Below are positions 1 to 7,195 of a stretch of DNA of 9,716 nucleotides, one piece after another (position 1 is the stretch's first letter; each line of letters starts with the position of its first letter). The position numbers were made by a program, and so were the translations under genes. Under the pieces are notes generated by a model. That model worked only from the letters and a program-made list of their open reading frames with translations, did no database searches and was not told the origin of the DNA. Source of the DNA: Lachnoclostridium sp. UBA7482 (lineage in GTDB: Bacteria; Bacillota; Clostridia; Lachnospirales; Lachnospiraceae); NCBI GenBank assembly GCA_002479645.1, contig DLOO01000074.1, forward strand, positions 11,012 through 20,727, read 5' to 3'.

Positions 1-26
1 CAGCCGGCAACATCGGCTGCCGGCTG
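1..26 (-). terminator. Probable terminator stem-loop after the phenylacetate-CoA ligase gene
   Basis: Positions 1-9 (cagccggca) pair perfectly with 18-26 (tgccggctg), giving a GC-rich 9-bp stem with an 8-nt loop. It starts 14 nt past the ligase stop codon, where an intrinsic terminator is expected. The following T-run would lie beyond the left edge of the window, so the terminator cannot be confirmed, and the stem could extend further. Confidence 0.6.
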
Positions 27-40
27 AATGATTCCATATC

Positions 41-1345
41 CTACTGATACAGATTTCTCTTGTCGATTACGCGAACCGCTTTCCCCTCACTTCTGGTGAT
101 TGCCTTCGGCTCAATAACCTTAACGTTAACCTTGATTCCGAGCATGGACTTCAAGCCTTCCACAATTCTCTTCTCACGGGTTTCATCAGAGATCTGCGTC
201 TCATATACCATCTCCGGAGTCTTCTCAACCCGAACTTCGATGGTGTCGTTGTTGTTAACACGATCTACAATAATCTGATAGTTTGCCTGGAAGCCCTGCT
301 TCAACAGAACTGCCTCAATCTGGGACGGCCATACATTTACGCCCTTAACGACCATCATATCATCGCTGCGTCCCTTCGGCTTCATCATACGAACGTGGGT
401 ACGACCGCAGGCACACTTTTCTCTCGTCAGGCGGCAAAGGTCACGGGTACGATAACGAAGAAGCGGGAATGCCTTCTTGGTGATGCAGGTAAATACGAGC
501 TCACCAACTTCGCCTTCCGGCAAAACCTCGCCGGTTTCCGGATTGATAATCTCAGGAATGAAATGATCCTCCTGAATGTGCATACCTGCCTGCGCCTCGC
601 ACTCGAAAGAAACACCGGGACCGGAAATCTCGGTCAGACCATAGATATCGTACGCCTTAATCCCAAGGGATTCTTCGATATTGCGGCGCATTTCCTCGGT
701 CCAAGGCTCCGCACCGAAAATACCTGCCTTCAGCTTAATCTGAGACTTAATACCGCGCTCCTTAATTGCCTCGCCGAGGTTTGCAGCGTAGGAAGGAGTA
801 CAGCAAAGAATGGTAGAGCCAAGATCCGTCATGAACTGGAGCTGACGCTCGGTGTTGCCTGCGGACATCGGAAGGGTCAGACATCCAACCTTGTGGGAAC
901 CACCGTTCAGACCGGGACCGCCGGTAAAGAGACCGTAACCGTAGCATACGTGGCAAACATCCTCCTTGGTTCCGCCGGCCGCAACAACGGCACGAGCACA
1001 ACACTCTTCCCAGATATCAAGGTCAGCCTGTGTATAGAATGCAACAACACGACGGCCGGTAGTACCGGATGTGGACTGAATACGTACACACTCGGAAAGC
1101 GGGGTGCCGAGGAATCCGTAAGGGTACTGGTCTCTCAGGTCATCCTTATTGATAAAAGGAAGCTTATGTAAATCCTCAATTCCCTTGATATCTTCCGGCT
1201 TTACTCCCTTCTCGTCCATCATGTCGTGATAAACCTTCACGTTGTCGTAAACGTATTTCACCTGTTCAACAAGGCGCTCACTCTGCAGTTTTTGCAGATC
1301 CTCAAGAGGCATGGTTTCAATTTCGGGTTGGTAATAATTCTTCAT
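41..1345 (-). CDS. paaK: Phenylacetate-CoA ligase (PaaK-type, AMP-forming)
   Basis: This is a cytosolic adenylate-forming enzyme of 434 residues, the usual length for PaaK. The family activates phenylacetate or related arylacetates with ATP and coenzyme A, giving acyl-CoA, AMP and pyrophosphate. Visible motifs are the phosphate-binding loop STSGTTGR (residues 91-98), YGLTE (235-239), RYRTRD (297-302) at the hinge, a CACGRTH cluster (311-317), KGRSDDMMVVKGVNVWP (324-340), and the C-terminal lysine in SEGKAV (near 422). The frame is open upstream to 1417, but the start at 1345 is preferred. It has GGAGGT about 6 nt upstream, begins with the family-typical N-terminus, and lies downstream of a good promoter (-10 at 1408-1413). 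In gut Clostridia such ligases often accompany indolepyruvate ferredoxin oxidoreductase in aromatic amino-acid metabolism, but that context is outside this window. The exact arylacetate substrate is not determined. Confidence 0.93.
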   Translation of the reverse strand: MKNYYQPEIETMPLEDLQKLQSERLVEQVKYVYDNVKVYHDMMDEKGVKPEDIKGIEDLHKLPFINKDDLRDQYPYGFLGTPLSECVRIQSTSGTTGRRVVAFYTQADLDIWEECCARAVVAAGGTKEDVCHVCYGYGLFTGGPGLNGGSHKVGCLTLPMSAGNTERQLQFMTDLGSTILCCTPSYAANLGEAIKERGIKSQIKLKAGIFGAEPWTEEMRRNIEESLGIKAYDIYGLTEISGPGVSFECEAQAGMHIQEDHFIPEIINPETGEVLPEGEVGELVFTCITKKAFPLLRYRTRDLCRLTREKCACGRTHVRMMKPKGRSDDMMVVKGVNVWPSQIEAVLLKQGFQANYQIIVDRVNNNDTIEVRVEKTPEMVYETQISDETREKRIVEGLKSMLGIKVNVKVIEPKAITRSEGKAVRVIDKRNLYQ

Positions 1346-1407
1346 TGTAAACCTCCAAAAAGTAATAGTCTTGTGCTTACTGAATCGTAAAAAGTACTCT
1401 GTGCAGG

Positions 1408-1436
1408 ATTTTATCACACTAAAGCGAAAAAGTCAA
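1408..1436 (-). promoter_or_regulatory. Sigma-A-type promoter of the phenylacetate-CoA ligase gene
   Basis: On the minus strand TTGACT (1431-1436) and TAAAAT (1408-1413) are separated by exactly 17 bp. Each hexamer differs from consensus at one base. Transcription would begin near 1401 and leave a leader of about 55 nt before the start codon at 1345. The promoter begins 12 bp past the guaA stop codon, and I see no terminator between the genes. The ligase could therefore also receive read-through from guaA. Confidence 0.75.
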
Positions 1437-1448
1437 ATTTTATACAAC

Positions 1449-2438
1449 TTACTCGAACTCCACCGTCCCAGTGGGCTTCGGCGTAAAGTCATAAAGGACT
1501 CGGTTGATGCCCGGAACCTCATGGGTAATACGGTCCGTAATATGGCACATCAATTCGTAAGAAATATTCTCAACGGTTGCTGTCATAACGTCGGTTGTGT
1601 TCACTGCGCGTACAATGCAGCACCATTCAAATGCTCTCTTGTCATTCTTAATACCGGTTGATCTGAAATCCGGTACTACGGTAAAATATTGCCATACCTT
1701 ACCCTCAAGACCGTTCTTTGCAAATTCTTCACGGAGAATGGCATCCGACTCACGAACTGCCTCCAGACGATCACGGGTGATGGCGCCGGGACAACGTACG
1801 CCAAGTCCGGGACCCGGGAACGGCTGACGATAAACCATACCATGAGGAAGACCAAGTCTTTCTCCTACGACACGAACCTCGTCCTTGAAAAGAATCTTAA
1901 CCGGTTCAACCAACTCAAATTTCATATCTTCCGGAAGACCGCCTGCATTGTGGTGCGCCTTGATTCCGTTCTCAGACTCCAAAATATCCGGCCAAATGGT
2001 TCCCTGTGCAAGAAATTCAATTCCATCCAACTTACGAGCTTCTTCGGCGAATACTTCAATGAATTCTCCACCAATAATCTTTCTCTTCGTCTCCGGATCG
2101 CTGACGCCTGCAAGCTTGTCAAGGAAACGATCGGTTGCGTCTACATAAATCAAATTTGCCTTCATCTGGTTACGGAACACTTCGATAACCTGCTCAGGTT
2201 CCCCCTTACGAAGAAGACCGTGATTCACATGAACGCTAATCAGCTGATCTCCGATAGCTCTAATTAAAAGTGCTGCTACAACAGAGGAATCCACACCGCC
2301 GGAAAGTGCAAGTAAAACCTTCTTGTCACCTACCTGCTCACGAATTGCCTGTACCTGTTCTTCAATAAATGCATCCGCCAGTTCCGGTGTGGTAATTCTT
2401 ACCATATCATCCGGACGTCTATCATTTGCCATGTTCAT
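1449..2438 (-). CDS. guaA: GMP synthase, stand-alone ATP-pyrophosphatase subunit (no glutaminase domain)
   Basis: The family converts XMP to GMP with ATP and ammonia, the last step of guanine nucleotide synthesis. The 329 residues match only the C-terminal two thirds of ordinary bacterial GuaA, which has about 515-525. They contain the PP-loop SGGVDSS (46-52), HHNAGGLPEDM (162-172), PFPGPGLGVR (206-215) and a C-terminal dimerisation region ending in VPGINRVLYDFTPKPTG (308-324). The N-terminal class I amidotransferase domain is absent. The gene has its own promoter and an intact start, so this is not a truncation at a window edge. The arrangement resembles the two-subunit GuaAa/GuaAb enzymes of archaea. 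A separate glutaminase or free ammonia must supply nitrogen. The start is ambiguous: the first ATG (2438) is only 3 nt from a GGGGG ribosome binding site, while the ATG two codons on (2432) is 9 nt away. Confidence 0.92.
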   Translation of the reverse strand: MNMANDRRPDDMVRITTPELADAFIEEQVQAIREQVGDKKVLLALSGGVDSSVVAALLIRAIGDQLISVHVNHGLLRKGEPEQVIEVFRNQMKANLIYVDATDRFLDKLAGVSDPETKRKIIGGEFIEVFAEEARKLDGIEFLAQGTIWPDILESENGIKAHHNAGGLPEDMKFELVEPVKILFKDEVRVVGERLGLPHGMVYRQPFPGPGLGVRCPGAITRDRLEAVRESDAILREEFAKNGLEGKVWQYFTVVPDFRSTGIKNDKRAFEWCCIVRAVNTTDVMTATVENISYELMCHITDRITHEVPGINRVLYDFTPKPTGTVEFE

Positions 2439-2452
2439 TTACCCCCGTAAAT
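2437..2452 (-). promoter_or_regulatory. Small hairpin enclosing the guaA ribosome binding site
   Basis: ATTTAC and GTAAAT form a perfect 6-bp stem around a loop of four G residues. Those G residues are most of the guaA Shine-Dalgarno sequence (2442-2446), and the first two bases of the upstream ATG fall in the stem. The stem is AT-rich and weak. It could modestly affect initiation or the choice between the two ATG codons, or be chance. Confidence 0.35.
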
Positions 2453-2499
2453 TTTGTCAGCCTCTGTCCTGCTCAACAGATGTGCCGCGTGATGATACT

Positions 2500-2528
2500 A
2501 TTATAAAAACAAACCGGCAAAATAGCAA
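2500..2528 (-). promoter_or_regulatory. Sigma-A-type promoter of guaA
   Basis: On the minus strand TTGCTA (2523-2528) is followed after exactly 17 bp by a perfect TATAAT (2500-2505). The predicted start of transcription is near 2493, giving a leader of about 55 nt. The leader is too short for, and does not resemble, a purine riboswitch. No convincing intrinsic terminator separates it from the ABC transporter ATPase gene upstream. Confidence 0.75.
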
Positions 2529-2545
2529 CCACAAAAAACCGGAAA

Positions 2546-3310
2546 TTACCAGCCCAGTTCCATCAGCCATTGATTCAAACGGCGCTCCGCCTCCTTCTCC
2601 TCCATGGCAAGACGCTGTGAGTTGTCGTATTCCCCTTTGATATTGCCGTCAACAATATACAGGATACGGGAACATCTCGCCGCGACTCTGGCGTCATGTG
2701 TAACCATCATAATCGTTGTTCCCTCCCGGTTCAATTTTACAATCTCATCCATAACCTCTCCGGAGGATGTCCTGTTCAGTGCTCCGGTCGGTTCATCCGC
2801 AAAAAGAACCGTCGGCTTATTGATCATGCTGCGGCAAATACACGCTCTCTGTAATTGTCCGCCGGACACCTCATTGATATCATTATCCGCAACCTCGGCA
2901 ATTCCGAGCTTATGCATCAGTTCCTCCCCGCGCTTCATCTTCTCTGCCTTTGTTTCTCCTGTCTTTTTGCTCTGCATGGCAGGAAGAACAATATTATCAA
3001 GAATGGTGAGGTTTTTCATCATGTACATCTGCTGGAAGATAAATCCCATCTCATCCAGACGCATCTCTGCCAGTTCATCCTCCTTCATACCCATCAGGGA
3101 TTTGCCGTTAAAGGTAACGTCGCCGCTGGTTGCACGATCCATTCCGGAGATGGCGTAAAGCAGGGTGGATTTACCGGAACCGGACGGTCCCATAATTGCC
3201 ACCATTTCTCCCTCCTCTACGGAGAAATTCACATTTTTCAATACATTGTTCTGTCTCTTATTTACTACGTAGGTTTTGCACAAATCCTTAACTTCCATTA
3301 CTTTTGCCAT
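2546..3310 (-). CDS. ABC transporter ATP-binding protein (MacB/LolD/FtsE-like class)
   Basis: This is the cytosolic ATPase that should power the two-FtsX-domain permease encoded just upstream; the genes are 29 bp apart. All nucleotide-binding motifs are present in 254 residues: Walker A GPSGSGKST (41-49), Q-loop FQQ (92-94), signature VSGGQLQR (148-155), Walker B TVLFADEPTG (167-176) and H-loop histidine 205. The D-loop reads GALN where GALD is common, a change often seen in this class. A charged tail of about 25 residues follows the core and ends in NQWLMELGW. The ATG at 3310 is supported by AGGA 7 nt upstream. The family couples ATP hydrolysis to mechanical movement of FtsX-type permeases, used in macrolide or peptide export, lipoprotein release or antimicrobial peptide resistance. 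The substrate here is unknown. The same fold in the FtsE cell-division role is unlikely given the partner. Confidence 0.93.
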   Translation of the reverse strand: MAKVMEVKDLCKTYVVNKRQNNVLKNVNFSVEEGEMVAIMGPSGSGKSTLLYAISGMDRATSGDVTFNGKSLMGMKEDELAEMRLDEMGFIFQQMYMMKNLTILDNIVLPAMQSKKTGETKAEKMKRGEELMHKLGIAEVADNDINEVSGGQLQRACICRSMINKPTVLFADEPTGALNRTSSGEVMDEIVKLNREGTTIMMVTHDARVAARCSRILYIVDGNIKGEYDNSQRLAMEEKEAERRLNQWLMELGW

Positions 3311-3339
3311 AATCTTATCCTTTCTTTTCCTATCCTTGC

Positions 3340-5709
3340 TTACTCAATATTCGCTGTGTCCCTGCAGGTAATCTGCTTTGTTGTCAGGGCAGTCAATCCT
3401 GCGAAAACAATGGTTGTCAATAGAATAATCCCCGGGTAAATCACAAAAATCTGAAGCGGGTCAATTCGATACTTCACATCGCTTGCGCCCATCATTCCGA
3501 AAATCGGTGAAATACAGAGGTTGGTCATCGGAATCGAAACCAGAGCTGCCAGAAAAATTGCCGCAAGCCCCACAATCCCGAAGCGGAAGATGTGCCAGCG
3601 AATGACGTCCCGGTCCTTAAATCCAATTGCTTTAAGTATCGCAATCTGACTCTTCTCATCCGTAATAAATGATTTCTCCATCAAAATGGTAACCAGCAAA
3701 ACAACAATGATCGTAATGGTTAAGAGCAGATACTGCACGCTCTTCATCGTGTCCACAACTCCGATACAGTCGCTGCAATATTCCGTCTGATTCATTATTT
3801 TGTCGTTTCCCCATAACTCTTTTATCCGCTCTTTTCTCTTTTCAATTTCTTTTGCACTCGGATGATCGGTAAATCGAATCTGGTACTGGAATACCGACGC
3901 AACATTTTTCCAATCGCAGAGCGCATCCTGATGCAGACGGATAACCTCTCCGAGCTGATTCATGGTCTGGAAATACGCCGTAACCATACAGTCTCGTTTT
4001 TCTTCTCCGAAATCAATCGTAACAACATCGCCGATTTTCGCTCCGATTAACTTGGAAACTGACGGTGTGATGGCAATTTCATTTGCGTTTGCGGGTGCGC
4101 TCCCTTTCAAATACTTATAGTCCGTCGTTACGGTATTGACGCCCTGCTGGCAGCTTATGATATGCTCCTCCCCCGCAAAGCTCACCTTGCAGTTATAGGC
4201 AATTTCCACATACGTTACCGCCGGCATTCCTTCCTCCGTCAGTTGCTGTGCACGATCCGCAAGACTCTTTACCAGATCTTCCTTTCCGCCTCCATTCATG
4301 AGGTTCATGGCATCTGCCACGTCCTCAACGTACAAGTCGCTCTTGGAAGAGAAGGTCTCCACAAGATTCGGACTTTCCATGGTATTGGTCGTATTTACAA
4401 GCATCAATACAAACAGGGTACATACAAAGAAGGAAATAACGATTGTCGTGAATCGTCTCGGGCTGCTGATAACATCATTGAATGCCAAGTAAGTATTGGT
4501 TCCGACATGACTCTTTCCGATACGGTAAATCGTTTTTTTCTTGTAGCGTTCACCGGTCTGTCCGGAACGGATAGCATCAATCGGGGAAGATTTTTTCACC
4601 TTACTGGTGCAATGGTACGCAAACGCTACAATCAAAACAACAACAATACATACACCGATAATATTGACAAAGAATCCGATATCATTTCCGAGCACCATAT
4701 TTTCCGTTACGGATTTCATCAAAAGATTTTCAAACGGAACACTGGCCGCCAAGCCGATAACCGAGCCGATAAGCGCCAGCATCAGGTATTTGCCGATATA
4801 CAATCTGCGAATACTCCGGTCCTTGATTCCGATCGCTTTCATGACACCGATCTCGCGGAATTCTTCTGCAATCGTAAAATTGATAGAGAACTTGAGCACA
4901 ACAAAGGAAACAATAATCAGGCAAATACTCAACACGAGCACAATAAATGCGATTACCATATCTATGACGTAGCACAGTTTAAGCGTATCTCGTTCACCGT
5001 TAAATGCTACACCGGGGATCTCGGAAACCGCCGAAGAAATGTTTTCGCCGTCCTTTACCTGTACATAACCGATTTCGCCTCGAAGATGTTCATAAATAAC
5101 CTCATCCTCAAGCATCTTCCGATAATCGTTATCGTTCATCAGAAAACGGGTATTGCCCATGAAATCAGTCCCTAAAAATGCATCCTTTGCCTTACCGTCA
5201 TAAATCAGGGTCATTTCCAGTCCGCCGAGTCTCACCGTTATTTTTTCGCCGGGCTTTATCTCATTCCTGCCGGCAAACAAGCCGGTTGCATACACGTGTC
5301 CTTCCGGCACACTTTCAATACAGTTGTTGTCTGCGTCAAAATAATTTAATTTTCTTTCGTCAATGGACTGAAAGAGCAGAGTGTTTTTTGCTTCTGCCTC
5401 TTTCCCGTTTTCAAGGAAAATATTTTTCTTGGGTGCGCCGAATATAACTTCCTCTATTTTTAACTCCTCCACACGGTCGTCATTTTTTAATGCCTTTTCA
5501 ATTTCCCCGGTAACGTTATCTCCCATCGTAATGATTGCCTGGTTCGGCACTCCCGCCAAATCCAGATAATAGTCGGTGCCGCTTACAACCGAAATAACAT
5601 TATAAAGACCGCTTGCCACAAACATTGACGCAAGAAAAATAAAAAGCAATAAGATGATGTTCATCGTCTTCTTACGTTTCAGGTCTTTTTTCAAAATTCT
5701 CAAAAACAT
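3340..5709 (-). CDS. ABC transporter permease with two FtsX domains
   Basis: This 789-residue membrane protein is the partner of the adjacent ATPase. Hydrophobic segments suggest eight helices in two similar halves: about 17-39, 248-273, 308-326, 346-366, then 420-438, 658-676, 708-727 and 753-775. Each half has one helix, a large outside domain (about 40-245 and 440-657) and three helices. The two halves carry matching cytosolic coupling motifs after their second helix, IGVMKAIG (287-294) and IAILKAIG (689-696), which shows internal duplication of the FtsX module. This differs from BceB, which has ten helices and one big loop. The second outside domain holds six cysteines (507, 520, 574, 598, 645, 648), the last two as CSDC. 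The start is ATG at 5709 with an AGGA-type site 7 nt upstream. Likely role is mechanical transport or export of peptides, lipids or lipoproteins; the substrate is not evident. Its control region suggests induction by the neighbouring two-component system. Confidence 0.9.
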   Translation of the reverse strand: MFLRILKKDLKRKKTMNIILLLFIFLASMFVASGLYNVISVVSGTDYYLDLAGVPNQAIITMGDNVTGEIEKALKNDDRVEELKIEEVIFGAPKKNIFLENGKEAEAKNTLLFQSIDERKLNYFDADNNCIESVPEGHVYATGLFAGRNEIKPGEKITVRLGGLEMTLIYDGKAKDAFLGTDFMGNTRFLMNDNDYRKMLEDEVIYEHLRGEIGYVQVKDGENISSAVSEIPGVAFNGERDTLKLCYVIDMVIAFIVLVLSICLIIVSFVVLKFSINFTIAEEFREIGVMKAIGIKDRSIRRLYIGKYLMLALIGSVIGLAASVPFENLLMKSVTENMVLGNDIGFFVNIIGVCIVVVLIVAFAYHCTSKVKKSSPIDAIRSGQTGERYKKKTIYRIGKSHVGTNTYLAFNDVISSPRRFTTIVISFFVCTLFVLMLVNTTNTMESPNLVETFSSKSDLYVEDVADAMNLMNGGGKEDLVKSLADRAQQLTEEGMPAVTYVEIAYNCKVSFAGEEHIISCQQGVNTVTTDYKYLKGSAPANANEIAITPSVSKLIGAKIGDVVTIDFGEEKRDCMVTAYFQTMNQLGEVIRLHQDALCDWKNVASVFQYQIRFTDHPSAKEIEKRKERIKELWGNDKIMNQTEYCSDCIGVVDTMKSVQYLLLTITIIVVLLVTILMEKSFITDEKSQIAILKAIGFKDRDVIRWHIFRFGIVGLAAIFLAALVSIPMTNLCISPIFGMMGASDVKYRIDPLQIFVIYPGIILLTTIVFAGLTALTTKQITCRDTANIE

Positions 5710-5748
5710 AGTTCGTTCCTTTCCGATGCATTTCTCTTTGATGACCTT

Positions 5749-5783
5749 ATCTTACCGCGCAAATTATTAAACAATCATTAAAC
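5749..5783 (-). promoter_or_regulatory. Permease promoter with paired 11-bp direct repeats, likely response-regulator site
   Basis: On the minus strand two tandem 11-mers, GTTTAATGATT (5783-5773) and GTTTAATAATT (5772-5762), differ at one base and abut exactly. A TAAGAT hexamer (5754-5749) that fits a -10 box follows 7 bp later, so the repeats cover the -35 position, where no good -35 match exists. Family knowledge: OmpR/PhoB-type regulators bind as head-to-tail dimers to direct repeats spaced 11 bp, and class II activators cover the -35. I infer that the regulator encoded at 7188-7850 activates here. Transcription would start near 5742, leaving a leader of about 33 nt. Confidence 0.6.
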
Positions 5784-5813
5784 GGCTAAAAAAATATTCT
5801 ACAAATGACAAAT

Positions 5814-5850
5814 CCCCTCTTTTACCGGCGTCGTGCCGGTAAAAGAGGGG
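5814..5850 (-). terminator. Strong intrinsic terminator between histidine kinase and permease genes
   Basis: Positions 5814-5829 and 5835-5850 form a perfect 16-bp stem with a 5-nt loop. On the minus strand it is followed by the T-rich tract ATTTGTCATTTG. It lies 65 bp past the histidine kinase stop and before the permease promoter. Its T-tract is imperfect, but stem stability is high. It separates the sensor/regulator transcript from the transporter transcript. Confidence 0.75.
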
Positions 5851-5914
5851 CTATTTCTAAATTGGCTCCAATGTTTTCGGATGAAATCATATCCGTTTTA
5901 TATGACTTGAAATG

Positions 5915-7195
5915 TCATGCCTTGCGAATAACTACCGTTACCCGGAAAACTTCCCGTCCGCATTCCGCATATATTGCGCCGTTCATTTTTATCATCAGAT
6001 TTTTGCAGATATATAATCCCAAACCGCTGCCCTTAATGTTCTTATGATTACTGCCGCGATAGAAGGAATCGAACAGATGCGGCATTTCCTCCTCTGCCGG
6101 AACCGCTCCGGTATTGGAAATCCGAACCAGTTTGCAGTCCTCTTCATCGTCAAAGGCAATGTCGATACGATTGCCGTCCCCGTATTTGATTGCATTTTCC
6201 AGAATATTCTGAAGTATCTCAATGATTCGTTCTTTATCCCCATACAACATACAATCCGGAACATCGGCAACCTCAAATTCCGTATGCAGAACTTCAAGCT
6301 TCTCCCTGTAATATTCCTTTATATAATTCATTGCTTCGGACAGATAAAACTCACCCTCGTTAACCTCCAGGTTCAGGAAATCCTCGCGGGATGCCTTGGT
6401 AATCTCGTTCACATAGTTCTTAATAATACCGACATTTTTTGTAATCCCACGATAGGCGTCTTCACGCTTCCCGTCGGTTTCATACAAATTCTCCGACAAT
6501 GCCTTAGTGTACAATTCTATTGCCGCAAGCGGCGTCCTGATGTCATGAGAAAGAGACAGAATCAACGTTTTATGTTCCTTCTGCAGTTCCATTTCCTTCT
6601 CGCGTTTTTCCTCCAAATTCTCGCGAAGCATGTCCATACCCCACAAGAAGCGTCCAAAGAATCTGCTCTTTTCTTCCTTTAACGGAACTGCCAATTTGCC
6701 CTTCGCCAACTCAACAGGCAAATGCTGCATCCGATAAAACGGCGTAAGAAGCTTGCGGTCAATGTACGCAAATATGCCAATGGTAATCATCACCATAACT
6801 CCTGCAAGTACATTTGCAAAAACCAGTGTCGAATATCTGCGCTCTCGGCGATATTCGATACGATACAGCGTATCTCCGATCTTTTCTACCAGGTAATCGT
6901 TGTTGCAATAGGTATCCGCATCATACAAGCTGACCCGAAGGATTGCGGAATACTTTGACAGGTCGATTGTTTTCAGAAGCTTCTCGATATGTTCTTTCGG
7001 ATTCTCCACCCGGTCTTCCATAAGATTTTCCGCATACATTTTTTCTATTTCACGAACAACCCGCCCGGCTTCCACACGATAGGCTCTGCCGTCATCCTCG
7101 GAACTTTGTCGGGAAAGCAGAAACAGATTTCCGATAAGAACGAACAGAAGCTCCATTGCGACAATTCCAATTGCTGTTTTTCTGAATTTATTCAA
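5915..7195 (-). CDS. Membrane sensor histidine kinase
   Basis: This is the sensor of the two-component pair. It autophosphorylates on histidine and passes phosphate to the regulator encoded immediately upstream. In 426 residues: helix 1 (about 7-28), an outside sensor region of about 95 residues, helix 2 (about 124-145), a HAMP-like linker, an H-box SLSHDIRTPL with His217, an N-box NILENAIKYG (330-339), an F-box LFDSFYRG (374-381) and a G2 box KGSGLGLYI (388-396). The G1 box is reduced to SNTG (360-363), with N in place of the usual D. The start codon is TTG at 7195, read from the overlap with the regulator's end (TTGAATAA). A good GGAGTAGGA site lies 7 nt upstream, inside the regulator's coding sequence, so translation is probably coupled. 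The longer sensor loop argues against a BceS-type kinase that senses through its transporter. The signal is unknown. Confidence 0.92.
   Translation of the reverse strand: MNKFRKTAIGIVAMELLFVLIGNLFLLSRQSSEDDGRAYRVEAGRVVREIEKMYAENLMEDRVENPKEHIEKLLKTIDLSKYSAILRVSLYDADTYCNNDYLVEKIGDTLYRIEYRRERRYSTLVFANVLAGVMVMITIGIFAYIDRKLLTPFYRMQHLPVELAKGKLAVPLKEEKSRFFGRFLWGMDMLRENLEEKREKEMELQKEHKTLILSLSHDIRTPLAAIELYTKALSENLYETDGKREDAYRGITKNVGIIKNYVNEITKASREDFLNLEVNEGEFYLSEAMNYIKEYYREKLEVLHTEFEVADVPDCMLYGDKERIIEILQNILENAIKYGDGNRIDIAFDDEEDCKLVRISNTGAVPAEEEMPHLFDSFYRGSNHKNIKGSGLGLYICKNLMIKMNGAIYAECGREVFRVTVVIRKA

Noticed and set aside
395..1171. Open frame of 258 codons on the plus strand
   Set aside because: It lies wholly antisense to the well-supported phenylacetate-CoA ligase gene, resembles no family I know and has no ribosome binding site. 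It is a codon-bias shadow.
2439..2493. Purine riboswitch in the guaA leader
   Set aside because: The leader is only about 55 nt and lacks the three-way junction pattern and conserved loop bases of that class.
2506..2545. Possible terminator after the ABC ATPase gene
   Set aside because: Two ccgg tetramers and T-runs give the look of one, but inner bases do not pair and no stem longer than 4 bp forms.
4162..5175. Open frame of 337 codons on the plus strand
   Set aside because: It is antisense to the permease gene. Its translation is rich in H, N and R with no recognisable domain, as expected for a reverse-frame shadow.
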